A DNA stretch of 64,000 nt from assembly GCF_029784135.1 (NCBI RefSeq), contig NC_073746.1, forward strand, positions 282,173,348-282,237,347. The letters run 5' to 3'. The position numbers and the translations under genes were made by a program. Numbering within the stretch: position 1 is the first letter of the stretch; each line of letters begins with the position of its first letter. Below, in pieces: positions 44,667 to 57,895 of the stretch. The DNA comes from Toxorhynchites rutilus septentrionalis. Lineage: Eukaryota; Arthropoda; Insecta; Diptera; Culicidae. Under the pieces are notes generated by a model. It saw only the letters and a program-made list of their open reading frames with translations, ran no database searches and was not told where the DNA came from.

Positions 44667-47053
44667 TAATTTACATTTAATGCGACATGCCGAGGCATCA
44701 CTCAGTGTCGCATTGGAGGTGGTTGTGACCTGTAAGGGGCCGTCCACATACCACGTGGACAGAAAAAGCATGATTTTAGACACCTCCCTCCTCCTCAGTG
44801 GACAAACGTGGACATTCCTTATACCCCTCCCCCTGTTGTCCACGTGGACCTCCAGTTTTGAGGAAAAAATCAAGAAATACTTTTTTTTTCGTTTAAATTT
44901 AATTTCAAGTTTGTTTCTATTTTCTATACCATATGTTTATTGATTAAAATTATAGCCTTACCAATGGTAACGATTTGTTTTGCATTCTTCGATTTTTTTC
45001 AACATTGTCCGGGAGCTCATTATTTTTTTCCGAATTCCATTTACGTTATCTCCATATCCATTTTAAAATATCGATTGTGAGCTTATTCTCGAGCATTTTT
45101 ATTATAGCTGGTTGGCTGTTTGAGTTTTCAAAAAATCAGACAATGAAATCAAGCACTTTGTTTGAAAATAGAATTTTCTCGTCTAAACATCAATCACTTT
45201 CGCTTTTAGAGGTTCGGTAGTGCCTGATGGCTATAATGAACCTAGTAAAAACAAAACATCTGCAGTATCATCGTGATCGATGATTCCATTGACCTACAAC
45301 CCTAAATTTTAAATCATGCTAAATATTGTCTTGAAAAATTCGTGCCGATTCTAAGGAAAAAACCAGAAGCATATTTTTGTAGACATACATCTTTTGGATC
45401 ATATATGCACCATTTTATCCTGAATATTTCAGCATCCTTCATGCAACTTGAGAATTCCATCCTCTCAGAACTTATGCTATGCAGTAGGTTTAAGTTCTTA
45501 CAAGAATCTTAACAGTTAATAATCTGAAGCTGCAGTATCTGGTGTGTAATGCGGGTGGAGTTTTAAAAGTGCCCTAGAAGCGTTCTGGAGTTGCTGGGTA
45601 GAAGTTCATGATACAGATTTTATTCCAGTCCTACCAGACCCAGCCATAACTTTCTTCAAGCGAAAACCTGCTTCGGGTTTCCATTCCATTCTTTACTGAT
45701 TCAGAATCTGTTCGATTTGTTTGTTTCAGATAACCAGAAGGGCTGGAATCGTGTACGCCATGGCACAACTTTTTTTTGAACCCCCTCACTTGATCAGCTT
45801 CTAATTATGGATATACTTTTATCCGTTCAATTTTTGTTTTATTGTTGAAAGATAAATAAACAAATAGTGATATAATGGATGGTAAAAATATTCTTTGTAT
45901 TACTTTTTCGGAGCTCGAAGAAACGTCCGAAATTTGTGTCTCTATCCTCCTTAATCTGATCGAGTCAAATCCTATCGGATTGTGCAAATGTTGCAACCTT
46001 TAAATGCAGAATGCAAAAGTTTATTTCGTTCGGATCGCGATATGTCAAATCCGATCGGGTTCCGTAATATGAGGTAATATGTAGTGCATGCATTGTTGCA
46101 GGCATGTTTTTCGTGATGTTTCGTTTCTCATGAAAGGTGATTTTCGACATCTGTAGCGAATCGACTAATTCATGTGCATCAAGGGATAATCTTTTCTTTT
46201 AATTAATCAGCAGTTGCAGCATGAACTTTCCAGACAACTCAAAAGAAGTGTATTACAAAAATTGCCAGACATCAATGAAGAGCTACATCATTGCAAGAAA
46301 TAGATCTCCAGAGATACGGCCCGTACACTTATGGAAGAATTTGTTGTTCGTTCGTTCAGAAATCCTTGAGAGTTCTCGAAAAAAAAAACCAAACAGTTTT
46401 GTCATCAAGAGCAAAAGCTGAATTCAATCCGCACTTAAGTCGTGATTTTTAATACTACAAAAATCCCACATTCTTTGTGTTATTGGGTGTCTTTATCCTG
46501 ACGGATTTAATGGCCCTCTATTACCGATTGGAATAAATTGATGGATCCGAGTTCATGTGCGTTACCCTCAGAATATACATTTCAGGAAAGAGGTTCAGTC
46601 ATATGATGTGTGACCGAGCAGCACTCTTATGCAGTTCAGTATTTTTATTGACGAATACTGAGTATTCAGGGCGGGCGTGGAGTTCAAAAAATCGTGTAAA
46701 TGCAAAACAGATCTCATTCAAGTTTGACTATTAACTTGAATGTTTTACTTTAAAAAAAACTTTGCGTGTCCACGTGGACATTATCAAAACCCCCTCCACC
46801 CTCACCGTGGACATACGTGGACATTTTCGTAACCCCTACCCACCTAAAGTTGTCCACGTGGTATGTGGATAGCCCCTAATTGGACATTGGCGATGAGAGT
46901 GGTACAGCGTCGGCGTCTGGTGGCGACTTTCAACGTGGGGTCATAATTTTGGCCCCGAACTCAAAAATGTCCAATTAGAGGTAGAAATGTTCAATTAAAC
47001 GTGTCGCATTACAGGTCTGTCCAGTTAGCAAAATGTCGCAATAATGTAAATTA
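44667..47053. mobile_element. Inverted-repeat element enclosing Harbinger-like copy H2
   Basis: TAATTTACATTTAATGCGAC at the left and, inverted, TAATTTACATTATTGCGACA at the right form ends of about 22 bp. Inside are further GTCGCATT blocks at 44697-44716 and 47000-47012. Without H2 the outer element is only about 250 bp. Target duplication is uncertain. Confidence 0.6.
44736..46876. mobile_element. Harbinger-like element, copy H2 (2141 bp, TAA duplication)
   Basis: Ends GGGGCCGTCCACATACCACG and, inverted, GGGGCTATCCACATACCACG, flanked by TAA at 44733-44735 and 46877-46879. Subterminal blocks of about 110 bp are inverted and carry four CACGTG hexamers (44752, 44841, 46771, 46855). The interior aligns with H1 (8058-10611). 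No transposase is visible. Confidence 0.8.
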
Positions 47054-47128
47054 CTGTACTATTTACAAAACATTGTTGCAAAATTAAATTATGATTTTCT
47101 TATTTTCAATCACATTTTCTATATTATG

Positions 47129-47586
47129 TGAAAAAATCACATAGCACCCCTGTATGCGGGACTGATGAAAAGTCGAATTTGTTTTTGATTCATTCTGATG
47201 GTCTAACACCCATCTTGCTTGGCTCAGACACTAATTGAAAATACGTTTTTCATCGTCGAGGTTTTAACTCAGATTCGTCCAACGGTGCGGAAATATTTCA
47301 AAACATTTCAAACCAAATGTAAATTTTTCTCACACACATATTAAAAAAATCATAAAACACGCCGAAGACACGCCGCTGGCAAGGTGCGATGTGAGTGAAT
47401 TTAAATATCGTGGCGAAAAGTGAACACTCTCGAGCCACGTTGACGCCCCGCTGCAGTGAGAACATGGCCTATAGGCGGATTTCCGTCTATTCGACTTGAT
47501 GCATGTGAAAAAATCACATAGCACCCCTATATGCGGGACTGATGAAAAGTCGAATTTGTTTTTGATTCATTCTGATGGTCTAATAC
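47129..47586. repeat. Direct repeat of about 82 bp
   Basis: GTGAAAAAATCACATAGCAC through TTCATTCTGATGGTCTAA occurs at about 47129-47210 and again at about 47506-47586 with one mismatch noticed (CCCCTGTATG versus CCCCTATATG). The spacer between them is about 295 bp. Confidence 0.85.
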
Positions 47587-49278
47587 ATGGTGATATTTAC
47601 ATGGCAATAAGTACAAAATTTCCATTCAAATTTCAACCATTCAGAACTGCTGTCGGGCCTGCTCATCTGATGAAGAGTAATTTACCACCCCAGGACGAAC
47701 TTTGATACCAGAAGTCGACACTGTACATTTGTCATCGTAGATGCAACACGAAGCTCATGTCGTCAATGTCGAATTGCGTGGCAATGTTTCCGCCTTTGCA
47801 CAACTCGGTTGGATTTGAGTCGAACGGATTACGGCATGAAAAATTGCGACCCGTTCGGGTAATTCTGGCTCGATCGGGGTTCAGAATACGGGTGGGTGGT
47901 TGCGGCAACCAGAGTTGCGATTTGATGCCGTCGAGATAGCTATTTTGATGGTTGAACAATAGTTGAAAAATTTATGGACACTATTAGTCATACTTGCAGC
48001 ACAATTTATCAACATGTCTCACAGATTGAACAGCATTTTGAAACTTTGTTTGTTGCGATCAAAAATTATAGTTTTGATTACCTGTACTTTACGTCTAGAT
48101 GCGGAGGGTAAAAAATTGCAGGATATACCTGGTAGTGTTAATACTTACCCTAATAAAACAAACTTGTTATAAAAGACAGACTTGAAACGAATTTTACATT
48201 CAGTGTACCCGAGCCATCCGAAGAGATAACTTGCTATAAAATCACCTTGCGAAAATATTCATACCCTGTTGAAAACCCGGCAGCACTGAATCTTGGGAAA
48301 ACTGCAGTCCAACGAGCAGTACTTGAAGTGTGCGCGTATCGTGCCGTGACAGTGATTGGAAAAATGTAGAACTCCGCACCGATCGAGAATGTGAAAAACA
48401 TATGGGTAATCATTCAAAAGCTATCGCTGCACGTATGTACTACAAAAGTCTAGTGGAAGTCGCTTAGTAGCGTGTTGATTTAGTGCATAAAAGACGCGTT
48501 AGAAGCGTCCGACTGTGTGAAGAAGGTGCAACTTTTTTTTTCGGTGCAAAACAGCTATAATTTAGGACGCGGGTGGAGCAAGTGGAAAGGTGGAGTTGAT
48601 GCTCCTAATCGCGAGAAGTTGTACAGCTAAGTGTGTGTGTGTTCAGTATTTGTTTTCGTTCTGCGGTCGCACTGCTGGCAAGCGGATAAGGACAAAATAC
48701 AAATCGAAAAAAAAACTAGTTGATTTTTCTCCAAATCAGTAAATGTTTGGTTTACCGGATTGATTCTGAAAACAAATACGTCGTTCATCCAATTAGAGGT
48801 AATTATGTCCGTTTTTAGGTGACTTTCTTTCGAGTGGGGATTCGAATTAACTGGGAACACGGTCACAAGTGTCAATGTTGTTTTCCTTCATTATTTTTCC
48901 ACTCAGAAAGAATAATTGAACGTGAGACAGAATTTCGCAAAAAAACTGGCTAATATGTTAGCATTTTCATGTGATTCGATAGATTAACAAACAATTACGT
49001 CGATCTTTAAGATGGGTGATGAGGCATGAAGACAGATCGATGGTTCACCTCTCCATCTTGTGAAAAACATATAAGGCGGGTGGTGCACATAAACTAATGT
49101 TCGTCGATTGCAAAGTTAGTGTATGCAATGACAGAGTTGTATGTAGGATACTGTCAAAGCAATGGAATCCCGTGCTCTCGCCAAACTTTCGCTCCGCCGC
49201 TGCAACAATGAATTATATTTGTTTTGATAAATAGTGATAGTAGAGTGGAATAGTTTATAGTCATTTTATTCGCCGCAG
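47587..49278 (+). other. ear: Upstream region of ear, with a probable 5'UTR exon at its right end
   Basis: CGCCGCAG|GTGAGCG at 49278/49279 is a good donor and TTTCAG at 49868-49873 a good acceptor, giving a first intron of 595 nt before the ear start codon. The transcription start is not visible. Short open frames at 47732-47959 and 49279-49461 have no family features. Confidence 0.5.
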
Positions 49279-49925
49279 GTGAGCGTTCAGTTTATTTCTA
49301 TTGCAGTACATCATAAGAATGACGCTGTTAGTGTTATCAAATGGCCTTATCGATTTGTGCCAGACATCCTTATGCATCCGACATCGATTGCTCGTGTCGC
49401 TTTTGGTATAATGAATTCCCGAAAGCAGCCTGTTATTGTTATCGTATTACCAAGCATTTAGAAAACTAAATCAAACTAGTTTGCCTTCAATTAGTTGCTA
49501 TTTGCTGTTTGAACAGCAAAAGAACACAGATTTGTTTTTGTAGCAGCCGATGTGTTGTTCCGCGAGATGCAGTTTCCATTGAGGAGCACATTTTGCATGC
49601 TTCCCTGAAACTAGTGTCACGCGTTAAAGGTTGCGGTTGCGTTCAGCTGAAAGCCGCCTCGGCTGCGAGAGTCAAGTTGCAATGTCAAGGATTGCTTTTG
49701 TTGATATTCGTAACGTAGAGCTTGTTTGGGTGTGTTGATTACACAGAGTTTATCAATATAAACTTGATTGTTTTGTCCAATATTTATGATGAAGGGAGAC
49801 ATATTAGCATTTTGCGAAGTTCTTCTGTCACGGGTTCATATTGTGTTTTGATTAATTTGTTTCCTCATTTCAGGTGATTTAATAACCCCCGGACAGAGCC
49901 AACAAAATCATCTATACTAGCCGCA

Positions 49926-52575
49926 ATGTCGATGAAGGTATCTTTCGAAATAGGCCACGAAGCATCGCTAAAAGCCCAACGCACTCCAGAAGGATACACC
50001 CACGATTGGGAGCTGTTCGTTCGGGGTGTCGATAATAACGATATCAGCCACTTTGTTGAAAAAGTTGTCTTCATTCTGCACGAGTCGTTTCCCAAACCCA
50101 AACGAGGTAAGCACTGCTGCAAAACGGCCGTTTCGTGAGAGCGTTATTGATTTCGTGTTCTTTCTCGTTGCAGTCGTAAAAGAACCACCCTTCGTTGTGA
50201 AGGAAGCCGGTTACGCTGGATTCGTTCTGCCGGTGGAGGTCTATTTCAAGAGCAAGGGCGACGAGCCGAAAAAGAAGATATACAGTTACGATCTAGATCT
50301 GCAATCGTACAAGGTACAGCCTGAAGAATATGTTGTGTCCAACCCGTCAGAAGATTTCAAACGAAAACTGTTGAAGGGTGGTGGTATCATGTTGAGCAGC
50401 GGGGGAATGCCTTCTTCGAGCTCCTCTGATTATAAAAATCGTCACAGCAATAGTGGCGAAAAAAGTAGTTCTTCTCAGGATAAAAAATATAAGAAGGGCC
50501 CCGGCGATGACTCAAAGGTACAAAACACCTTTGCAAACCTTTTTGGGCCACCAATTACGAAAGGCAGCAGTAAAGTATCGCCTGACCCAAAGCAAAGTTC
50601 GTCTTCTTCGTCGAGCAAAGCATCTCCGAGCGCTGGAGTTCCTGGCGGATTTAGTAGCAGCAAGAACCAGCAGATGAACCCAAAGGGCGATCGCTCCAGT
50701 TCCATCAAAGATAAGGAGAAAAGCGAGAAGGACAAATCCTCGAAGCATAAGCACTCAAGTCCCAATAAAGATAAGGACTCAAAAAAGTCCTCAAATGATG
50801 AGAAGCATGGCAAAGAGAAGAAAGACAAGTCTCACTCTAAGGAACGAGACCGACTCAAAGAGAAAAGTTCCGGGTCCTCTTCATCGTCATTATCGAAAAG
50901 GCCGTCTAGTCCCAAGCGGAATAGTGCTGCTGTTGTTCCAGCTCAAGCAGTTGCCAATAGCCTTTCCTCGAAAAGGCATTCATCACCTTCTGTCCCACCA
51001 CCTCAATCGGCCGCACCACCTCAATCGGCCGCACCACCAGTGAGTAATAGCAGCAACTCAAAGCCAGACGAGAAGAGTTCAAGCAAACACAGCAGCGAGA
51101 AGGAGAAGAAAAAGGAGAAAAAAGAGAAGAAGAGCTACGATAAGGATAAGGAACGCTTCGACAAGAAAGATCGAGAGCAAAAGAAAGATAAAGACAACGA
51201 GAGAACTAGCAATTCCGTACCCGATAAACCAAAATCCGACTTGATTAAACCGAGTAAGCTGGACGCTGTGAAACTCGACTCAAAATTGCATTCGAAGGAG
51301 AAAAAAATTTCGGATGAACCACCCAAACCGCCTGCTCAAACGGAAATCCCTTCAATGCAGCTTCCGCCATCATCACAGCAGCAGGAAATATCCAAAAGGA
51401 TGGATAAATCCGAGACGAAAGAAAAAGAAAAAGAAGAACGAAAACACAAGCACAAGAAAAAGGATAAGTCCAAGGACAAAGAAAAGGATCGATCCTCCAG
51501 CAGTAAGGACAAAAAAGAGAAGAAAGATAAGGAGAAATCTTCCAACACCAAACCAAGCTTTTCCACGCCACCGGCCAGAGAACCAGAGGCTGTTTTACCA
51601 CCGAGCAAACAGCCTGCCGCCAAGCTACCGGAACCAGTGAAATCTCAGCCTCCACTCGAAAAGAAAAGCCAACAGCATGCTTCAGCCTCGAAAAGTACTC
51701 CTCTGACTGCACTTATTGGAGAATTAAGCGGGGATAATAGCAGCGATTCGGAGGTGGATAGTCCTCCCTCACTGGCACCAGACAAGGATTCCGAAAATTC
51801 AAACAGTAGCATAGCGGATCTTCTCACCGCAAGGCCTCCATCAGCCGCATCCTCCAGTGCATCCAGTGTGACGAGACCCCCAGAACAAAGGCACATTCCG
51901 GATCCTGCTCCGCAAACCATCGAGCAATCGAAGCCGGAGAAAAGTCATCACAAAGGTAAAAAAGATAAACTTAAAGCATCCTCCTCCGATGGTAAAGAGG
52001 AAAGCAAGAAGCGAAAACGAAAAAACAAAGATACGGAAGGCGGCGAGAAGGAGAAAGATAAGAAATCATCCACTGCGACCCCCGTTACCCAAAGGAGTCC
52101 ATCGCCACCAACTCCTCCCCCTCCGACGCTAATGGAGCCACCATTGAAGATTCCCAAGCGAGATGATCCCTACAAACGCGAGGAATCCCCGAATAATAAC
52201 AACTCCAAAATACTGCCCCCAGAGGATACCGGTACAGCATCATCGTACTACAACAACAATAACAATACCTCAGCGCTGCAGGCCGGTTCGCTAGCTCCGC
52301 CGCCGCCACCACCAACCTCGATAGCGCAACCGAACAGCTCGGGTGCCACCACTATGAGCAGTCTGTCAGGCGACTACATGTCTGAGCTGAAGGATCTTCA
52401 GCACAAAATCATGACGCTGCAGGACAACAACGAACTGCAACGAGTGGTGGAAATGATTGCAGCTACCGGTTGCTACGAGATCACAAGTGCAACGTTCGAT
52501 TTCGACCTGTGCGCGCTGGATCGCCACACTGTCCAACGATTGCAGGAGTTCTTCGCAACGTCATGTTCATCCTGA
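49926..52575 (+). CDS. ear: ENL/AF9-related YEATS protein ear
   Basis: Exons 49926-50106 and 50174-52575 join in phase 1 across a 67-nt intron (GTAAGC...TTGCAG), giving 860 residues. The YEATS domain (about 5-140) reads [39 protein letters not shown] and [17 protein letters not shown], close to human AF9/ENL. The middle is a very long Ser/Lys/Pro-rich, disordered stretch. The C-terminal AHD (about 795-857: [34 protein letters not shown]) is the docking domain for AF4/Lilliputian and DOT1L. The protein reads acyl-lysine on histone H3 and works in the super elongation complex and DOT1L complexes. The start Met is the first ATG after the 5'UTR acceptor; a second ATG two codons on is a minor alternative. 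Confidence 0.96.
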
Positions 52576-53699
52576 CAGTAAGATTAAACCAAAACCGATT
52601 TGTTCCTTTTTCCCTATCAATAATCATTTCTCCGACTTTTTGTTCGGTGATAACATTTGCGCATTCTGGCGTGTTTTTTATTATTATTATGAACTGATAA
52701 ATTTTATTTATAACTCTATTTATTTTCTACTCGTAGCTTGATTAAATCCTTTCTAATGGGAAGTTTTATCCGTTTAGCGCGCTAAACAATGTTCTATAGT
52801 GTTTTCCGTGCTCAGGATTAACAATAAAGCTACAATGTACAAAACATGTATAGTCAACTATCGATGAAATCAATACCGTCGCGTACACTTTTGAAGACTC
52901 GTGTGTATGTGTGTCTGTATGTATGTTCAATGTGGTCCTTGTACTCATATCCGCCGAGTTGCATTCACAATGAACAGAGAGCTGGAGTGTGTAGATTGTG
53001 TATACTTGTAAATATCGTTTATCCTAGCTCGTAGATATTTGTTCTGTGGAAAAGCGTAAAGTCAAATTTAGCGAAGCGAACAGAACGCAGGTGGCATTAT
53101 TAGACGATAGGTGAAGCAACAGTGAACTAGAGTTTAAGGGAGGACAAAATGAAATAATACTTAGGCGGTAATAAAGCAGTCATTGATTAATGTAGGAAAC
53201 AAGGTCGTAGTTTGATTTCGAGTGCGTAATATGGTAGGTTATTATTGAAATAACGAGAGTATGGTTCCACTCCTCATCACAATCACCGTCAGTCAGCTCG
53301 TGGAAAATCACTGATTTTAGATTATGTTTAGTTAGAGAGGGCTGAACAGAATAGGAAATTAAACCCAAAATCCCAGAAAATGTGAAGTCAATATTGCATT
53401 GAAAAATTAAACCAAGGTCTTGAACGATTTTGATGTTTTACTTCTTTATGTTTTTTTGAAAAAAAATGTTATCAATATTTCATGTACTATACTTCTGTAG
53501 TGTAGTGCTAGCTTTAACCGGAAATTTTTGTAGATATTTCGTCCATTTTTGGACTTTTTCTTTTCACATTTTTTGATGTTCGCTCCTGAAAATACGCAAT
53601 TGTGTTTTTCTAAGAACAAAAATCGTCGATTGAGCAGGCTCCAGGCTAGTACCGATTCGCTTCCAGTAGTTGTCTACTCGATAACTTCTTGACGTATCA
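52576..53699 (+). other. ear: ear 3'UTR and downstream spacer
   Basis: AATAAA occurs at 52823-52828 and again near 53169, so alternative 3' ends are likely. No further gene is seen. Confidence 0.5.
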
Positions 53700-53850
53700 T
53701 AATTATTCTTCATCAATGGCACTAATGTTTCTTGAACTTCACGGTCTCAACGAAGTATATGACATAAGCCATATCACACGCTATGAATGTATTCTAAGTG
53801 GTAAGCTCTAGAATACGCGTGACCACAGTGCAAGTCGGACGAATTTTGTT
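53700..53850 (-). repeat. Feilai SINE fragment, degenerate
   Basis: CTTCATCAATGGCACTAATG, CACGGTCTCAACGAAGTATA and AAGCTCTAGAATACGCGTGA follow the inverted 3' half of the Feilai copy at 18630-19802; the tRNA-like head is missing. Confidence 0.85.
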
Positions 53851-54039
53851 GTTGTATAAATACATTTTTATTTCCCACACGTTTCCCCCATTTCAATTGA
53901 TCAGCTTAAACTTTACATCTTTGTCCCAATTTGCATAATAGAATGCTAGTGACATCTATTGATTTTTACTCTGTCATTAATTTTTATTCCTCAATGATAA
54001 ACATTTGTGTTTTTTGAATTATTAAAATAAAACCACCCA

Positions 54040-55400
54040 CTTAACCTAAGACCTTAATCTTTCTTATACAAGTTCCCTGCAATCTCAGACAATTATCAAA
54101 CTTTACGTGTAGGGTATCCAGACAGGCTCTTTCATGAACCTCCGTTGTTCTCGTCCAGAGGGGCAGGCTAAAGATGATTTTCAGGATCTTGTTCTGAACG
54201 CGTTGGAATCTCAGCCTGTGTGTTCGGGCACAACCCTTCCAAACAGGAACCGCACATCCAATGGCAGGATAAAATATCTGTTTATAGTCGGCCATCTTTA
54301 AACATTCCATTCTTTAAACAAAGCTTTGAGTTTCTACTAATCAAGGGGTGCAAGGACGAAAGTAAAATGTTACATTTGATAACGGTTCTGTTAACGTGAG
54401 ATCTAAAAATCAGATGACTGTCTAATGTGAATCCTAAACAGGTGACTTCGTCAGATCATTCAACAGGGGAGTCGTCGAATCGAACTCTTACGTTGTCAAC
54501 CGAAACTAGTCTGAGAGACCTCGAATGCGGGATAAGAATAGTCTGAGTCCTCGCCGTATTGATTATAATTTTCCGACTGATGTAATATTCTCTGAACTCT
54601 GACATAATGCAGCTCGAACACCAAACGATCAAGCCACACATTGTCGAAGGACTTTTCAATGTCCAAGAGAGCCATTGCTGGTGTCTTGGTGTCACCCTAT
54701 TCTTTTGAATGATGTTAACAACTCTAGTGAGTTGATGTATGGTGGATCTTCCCATACCGAACCCAAACTGTTCCTCAGGAAAGACACCATGTCCATCTGC
54801 GAACGAAAGTGTTCGGGCTTGAATACATTTCTCGAACAGTTTCGAGAGGGCAGAGCTTGCTGATGGGTCGGTAGCTCTTGGGGACAGAAGGATCTTTTCC
54901 CGGTTTCAGGACTGAGATGACTTTTGCTAATTTCCACACTGAAGGAAAGTAGCTAAGCTCCTAGCATCTGTTTAAAATTTTCGCTACGATGTTGAATGTG
55001 TTGTCGAACCCGGGGGCATTTATGTTTCTACACCCTCTGATAAGAACTATCAGCTCATCAGCAGTGACTCGGGACCCTTCCAGTGACCCGCAATCCCTCG
55101 TTGAAAGGATTCAAGGATTCTATCGATATTCTCCGAGAAATCCAAGGGCTGATCGGGGGCGATGTTGCTATTAACAACACGCTGAATTCGCTCCAATTTG
55201 CACCTCGATAGTTTCGCCGGAAACCACGGCATTGGCACCCAGCTTAAGCACCAGAGTTCCCCGAACTCGAGTGGATCCTCGGAGATGGCCATATTGGTCA
55301 GAAAAATGTCCACAATAGAATAAACTACCGATCTAAAGATTCTTGTCGGACTATTCGGCGCAAAGATGTTGTAATAGCCATTCTCCAAGTCCACTACAAG
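54040..55400 (-). pseudogene. Jockey-type LINE ORF2 remains (endonuclease to reverse transcriptase)
   Basis: On the minus strand from right to left: YYNIFAPNSPTRIFRSVVYS and VDIFLTNMAI (end of an endonuclease domain), IQRVVNSNIAPDQPLDFSEN, SPRATDPSASSALSKLFEKC-like reverse transcriptase fingers near 54870, ALLDIEKSFDNVWLDRLVFE near 54640, and YKQIFYPAIGCAVPVWKGCA with RVQNKILKIIFSLPLWTRTT at 54310-54041. Several frameshifts separate the parts. The order and wording fit the Jockey clade. Confidence 0.8.
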
Positions 55401-57286
55401 AATGATTCCATTTCGGTTTCGCCTTCAGTTATCCCAAATCCGATGCCGAGCATTTCATACCGCCAACTTTGCGGCCGGATGTTCTTATATTCCAGCGAAT
55501 GTTTGTACTGTTGCAGATTGGAGCTGACTGTCTCGTCCGTGAATCGTGTTAGTAGTTGACGATGATTACAGTATCTCCAGTAGCACCTGACCTGCTTTAG
55601 GGTGAGAACACAGTCGTTTCTAGCGACAAGCGGTGTGCTTCCGTTGTATAAACCGAACAAGCGCTTGAGTTTAATTTTCACCAGCGCGCGTTCAAATCAA
55701 ACCCGTATTCTCTCTTGGTGCGAAGTGCACTAAATTCATATACACGACAGCGCAAAATGTACCCGGCGCAGAACTCAGGTGCTAAACATCTCTTCTCACT
55801 TGTGTGACGCGCGTCTCATTCTATACACACACACATACACATTAAATTCTAGCTCCCGCTTTGTCTTCGCTCGCTCTAAGCAAAGCATAAAAACAACAGC
55901 GCTTGTATGAAGAAAAACATCTCAACGGAGAGAACAATCCAGATTCAAGCGCGCAGTATAGAAACACGGCGCAAGCACGGTGCAAACTTCAGCGTAAAAC
56001 TGGGCGCAAAAACGGAGCTGACAACAAAACATTTCATCTGTGTTTCGGAGCGTGCTCATTCGCCAGAGCGCATGTGTACACAAGGAGTGGGAGCTCAATT
56101 GGGAAAAAAATCTTGTTACACATCAGTACCGGGTTACATTCTGAAGCAGGGTGTCGACTACCTTGAAAATCAGGGAACATCAGGGAATTCAAAACATGTC
56201 AGGGAACATCATGGAATTTTGCCGCCAACCTGGAAAAATGAAATTCCGCCAATTATAATTTTCATTATTGCAGTAATTAGAAATTTAATGATACAAAAAA
56301 ATTATAGGAGATTGTGTCCAAGTTACAACCGAATTGTTGACGTAGAACTACGCTGTTATTTTATATAAGTCGCTTGTTTATACCTTCGGATATTATTGTA
56401 TAATGCTGTGAAATTTTAGAAACAACTGCTTAGTAGAATAATATCTGAAATGGTTTTTTCATTCGGTCAACTGATTCGACGATAATTGATTGATGATTCA
56501 TTCTTGCCCTCGCAAAACAATACACTAGATGATCGTATGTCGCAATTTATTTCATGTCAATGCATTGAAAATTCACCTCAAACGCTATTCCGGTGGCCTT
56601 TTTCGCAATTGACATAGACTCGGCTGCAGTCGATTATATACATATTGCACCAGCACCATTATTCCACATCTCATAACTACATCAATATATCTTTGGCACC
56701 GCATGGAAACAACAACAATGACAACACTTGCAAGTATCAAATATCATGCTACATGTTATTTAGTATTGCCTCAAAGGAATCGCACCTCTAGGCATCGTTC
56801 GTACAACGTAAAACAAGGGCCAAACAAGCTTTCGCCAGAGCATGCATACAGAGCCATACATTGGTGGCTTGAAACTACTAGGAATATAAACACTTCTCAT
56901 CATTTTGCGCTATTCTCAAAAGATACGCTTCTGTTAATATTACTGGCCTCGAAAAAAGTTGCATTACTTTCTCATGCTCGAGAGAAGCGCAGCTGTCACC
57001 CTTAGTGGAGGAAGTTTAGTTACCGGCGAGCGAAACCTAATCACATACAAAATTCCAGAACGACATTTACTTTCTTGGTGACTAAACAAGCGAAATAAAC
57101 ACCTCGAAAACAGTAGCAATGCTTTGTCATGATCAATATTAGCGCAAATGCAATCCTAGTTGAAGGCAGTTTTGCGACTGGCACGCGAACCCAAATAACT
57201 TCTAACATTCCAGTAAGACATTCAAGATGCTTGGTATTCCCCAAATATTTTTTTGGCCTTAACGCCTGCTTCGCCATAACGTCAGT
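55401..57286. other. Repeat-derived sequence, not assigned
   Basis: A minus-strand frame at 55681-55394 (95 codons) has no recognised domain. 55820-55842 holds a short CA run. 56148-56240 carries the short repeat GAAAATCAGGGAACATCAGG. Near 56335 GTTGACGTAGAACTACGC resembles the body of the U4-headed insert. No host gene is seen. Confidence 0.4.
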
Positions 57287-57895
57287 TTAATGCATTGATG
57301 CATTCTCAAAGGCACAAACGAAGCCCTTATGATGACGGAAAACAAAAAATGTTAACTGCTTGGAAAAAGACTGAATTATGCCACACAGTTTGTACTCTGC
57401 TGTAACACCCATCGATGCGAATTCGCTGATGAGTTTGTCAAAAGCGACCGCCTTCACCACCAGCGGGGGGAGCTTGATTTCTGTTGCTGCCTGGGTAACA
57501 GCGTTTACATTTTTGACCGATGCGGCGAAATCGCCTACTTCGCTGTTGTTCGATGCGGTGTCACACTCGCGAAGGTTCGGTTCAGTGCGAGCGCTTTTCA
57601 CTGCACTAACATCGCGTGCATCATTAGATGACGCTTGCCTCGAAATTTTATTGCCCCTGGCAATGTGTTCGTTTTTTGCAGCGCTCGAGTCTGCCTTCCT
57701 CTTCTTCTTGCTCATCACACACTACGCGAAGCCAATTTATGACGCGGAAAGAAGAATACACGATACGAATAACGCTGAAAACGAACAGAAAAACCAAACG
57801 ACGATATCCAAGTTGGATTACCACTGGTGGAGTCCAATATTAGATCGAAGCGCAGCGAAACCAAAGTGAACTGGATTGCTCAACAGTCCGATGCC
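57287..57895 (-). pseudogene. LINE 5' end with ORF1 start (Jockey type), truncated
   Basis: The minus frame begins at 57718 (MMSKKKRKADSSAAKNEHIA) and includes IKLPPLVVKAVAFDKLISEF and ASMGVTAEYKL, wording typical of the N-terminal part of Jockey-clade ORF1 in mosquitoes. The frame then runs into unrelated sequence (KGFVCAFENASMH), so the RNA-binding part is missing. About 170 bp of likely 5'UTR lie to the right. It has the same orientation as the ORF2 remains at 54040-55400. Confidence 0.65.

Noticed and set aside
46221..46421. Frame in H2 starting MNFPDNSKEVYYKN, with a similar stretch in H1 near 10003
   Set aside because: Over twenty codons most differences between H1 and H2 change the amino acid, so there is no sign of protein-level selection; the likeness is shared descent of the element.
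51245..51712. Open frames opposite the ear coding exon (155 codons and others)
   Set aside because: The Lys/Ser-rich codons of ear leave Phe/Leu/Ser-rich open frames on the other strand. The sense frame has clear YEATS and AHD domains.
55394..55681. 95-codon minus-strand frame beside the LINE remains
   Set aside because: No motif links it to endonuclease, gag or any host family; left unassigned.
57378..57869. 163-codon plus-strand frame
   Set aside because: It is the shadow of the minus-strand LINE ORF1 start at 57287-57718, which has recognisable wording.
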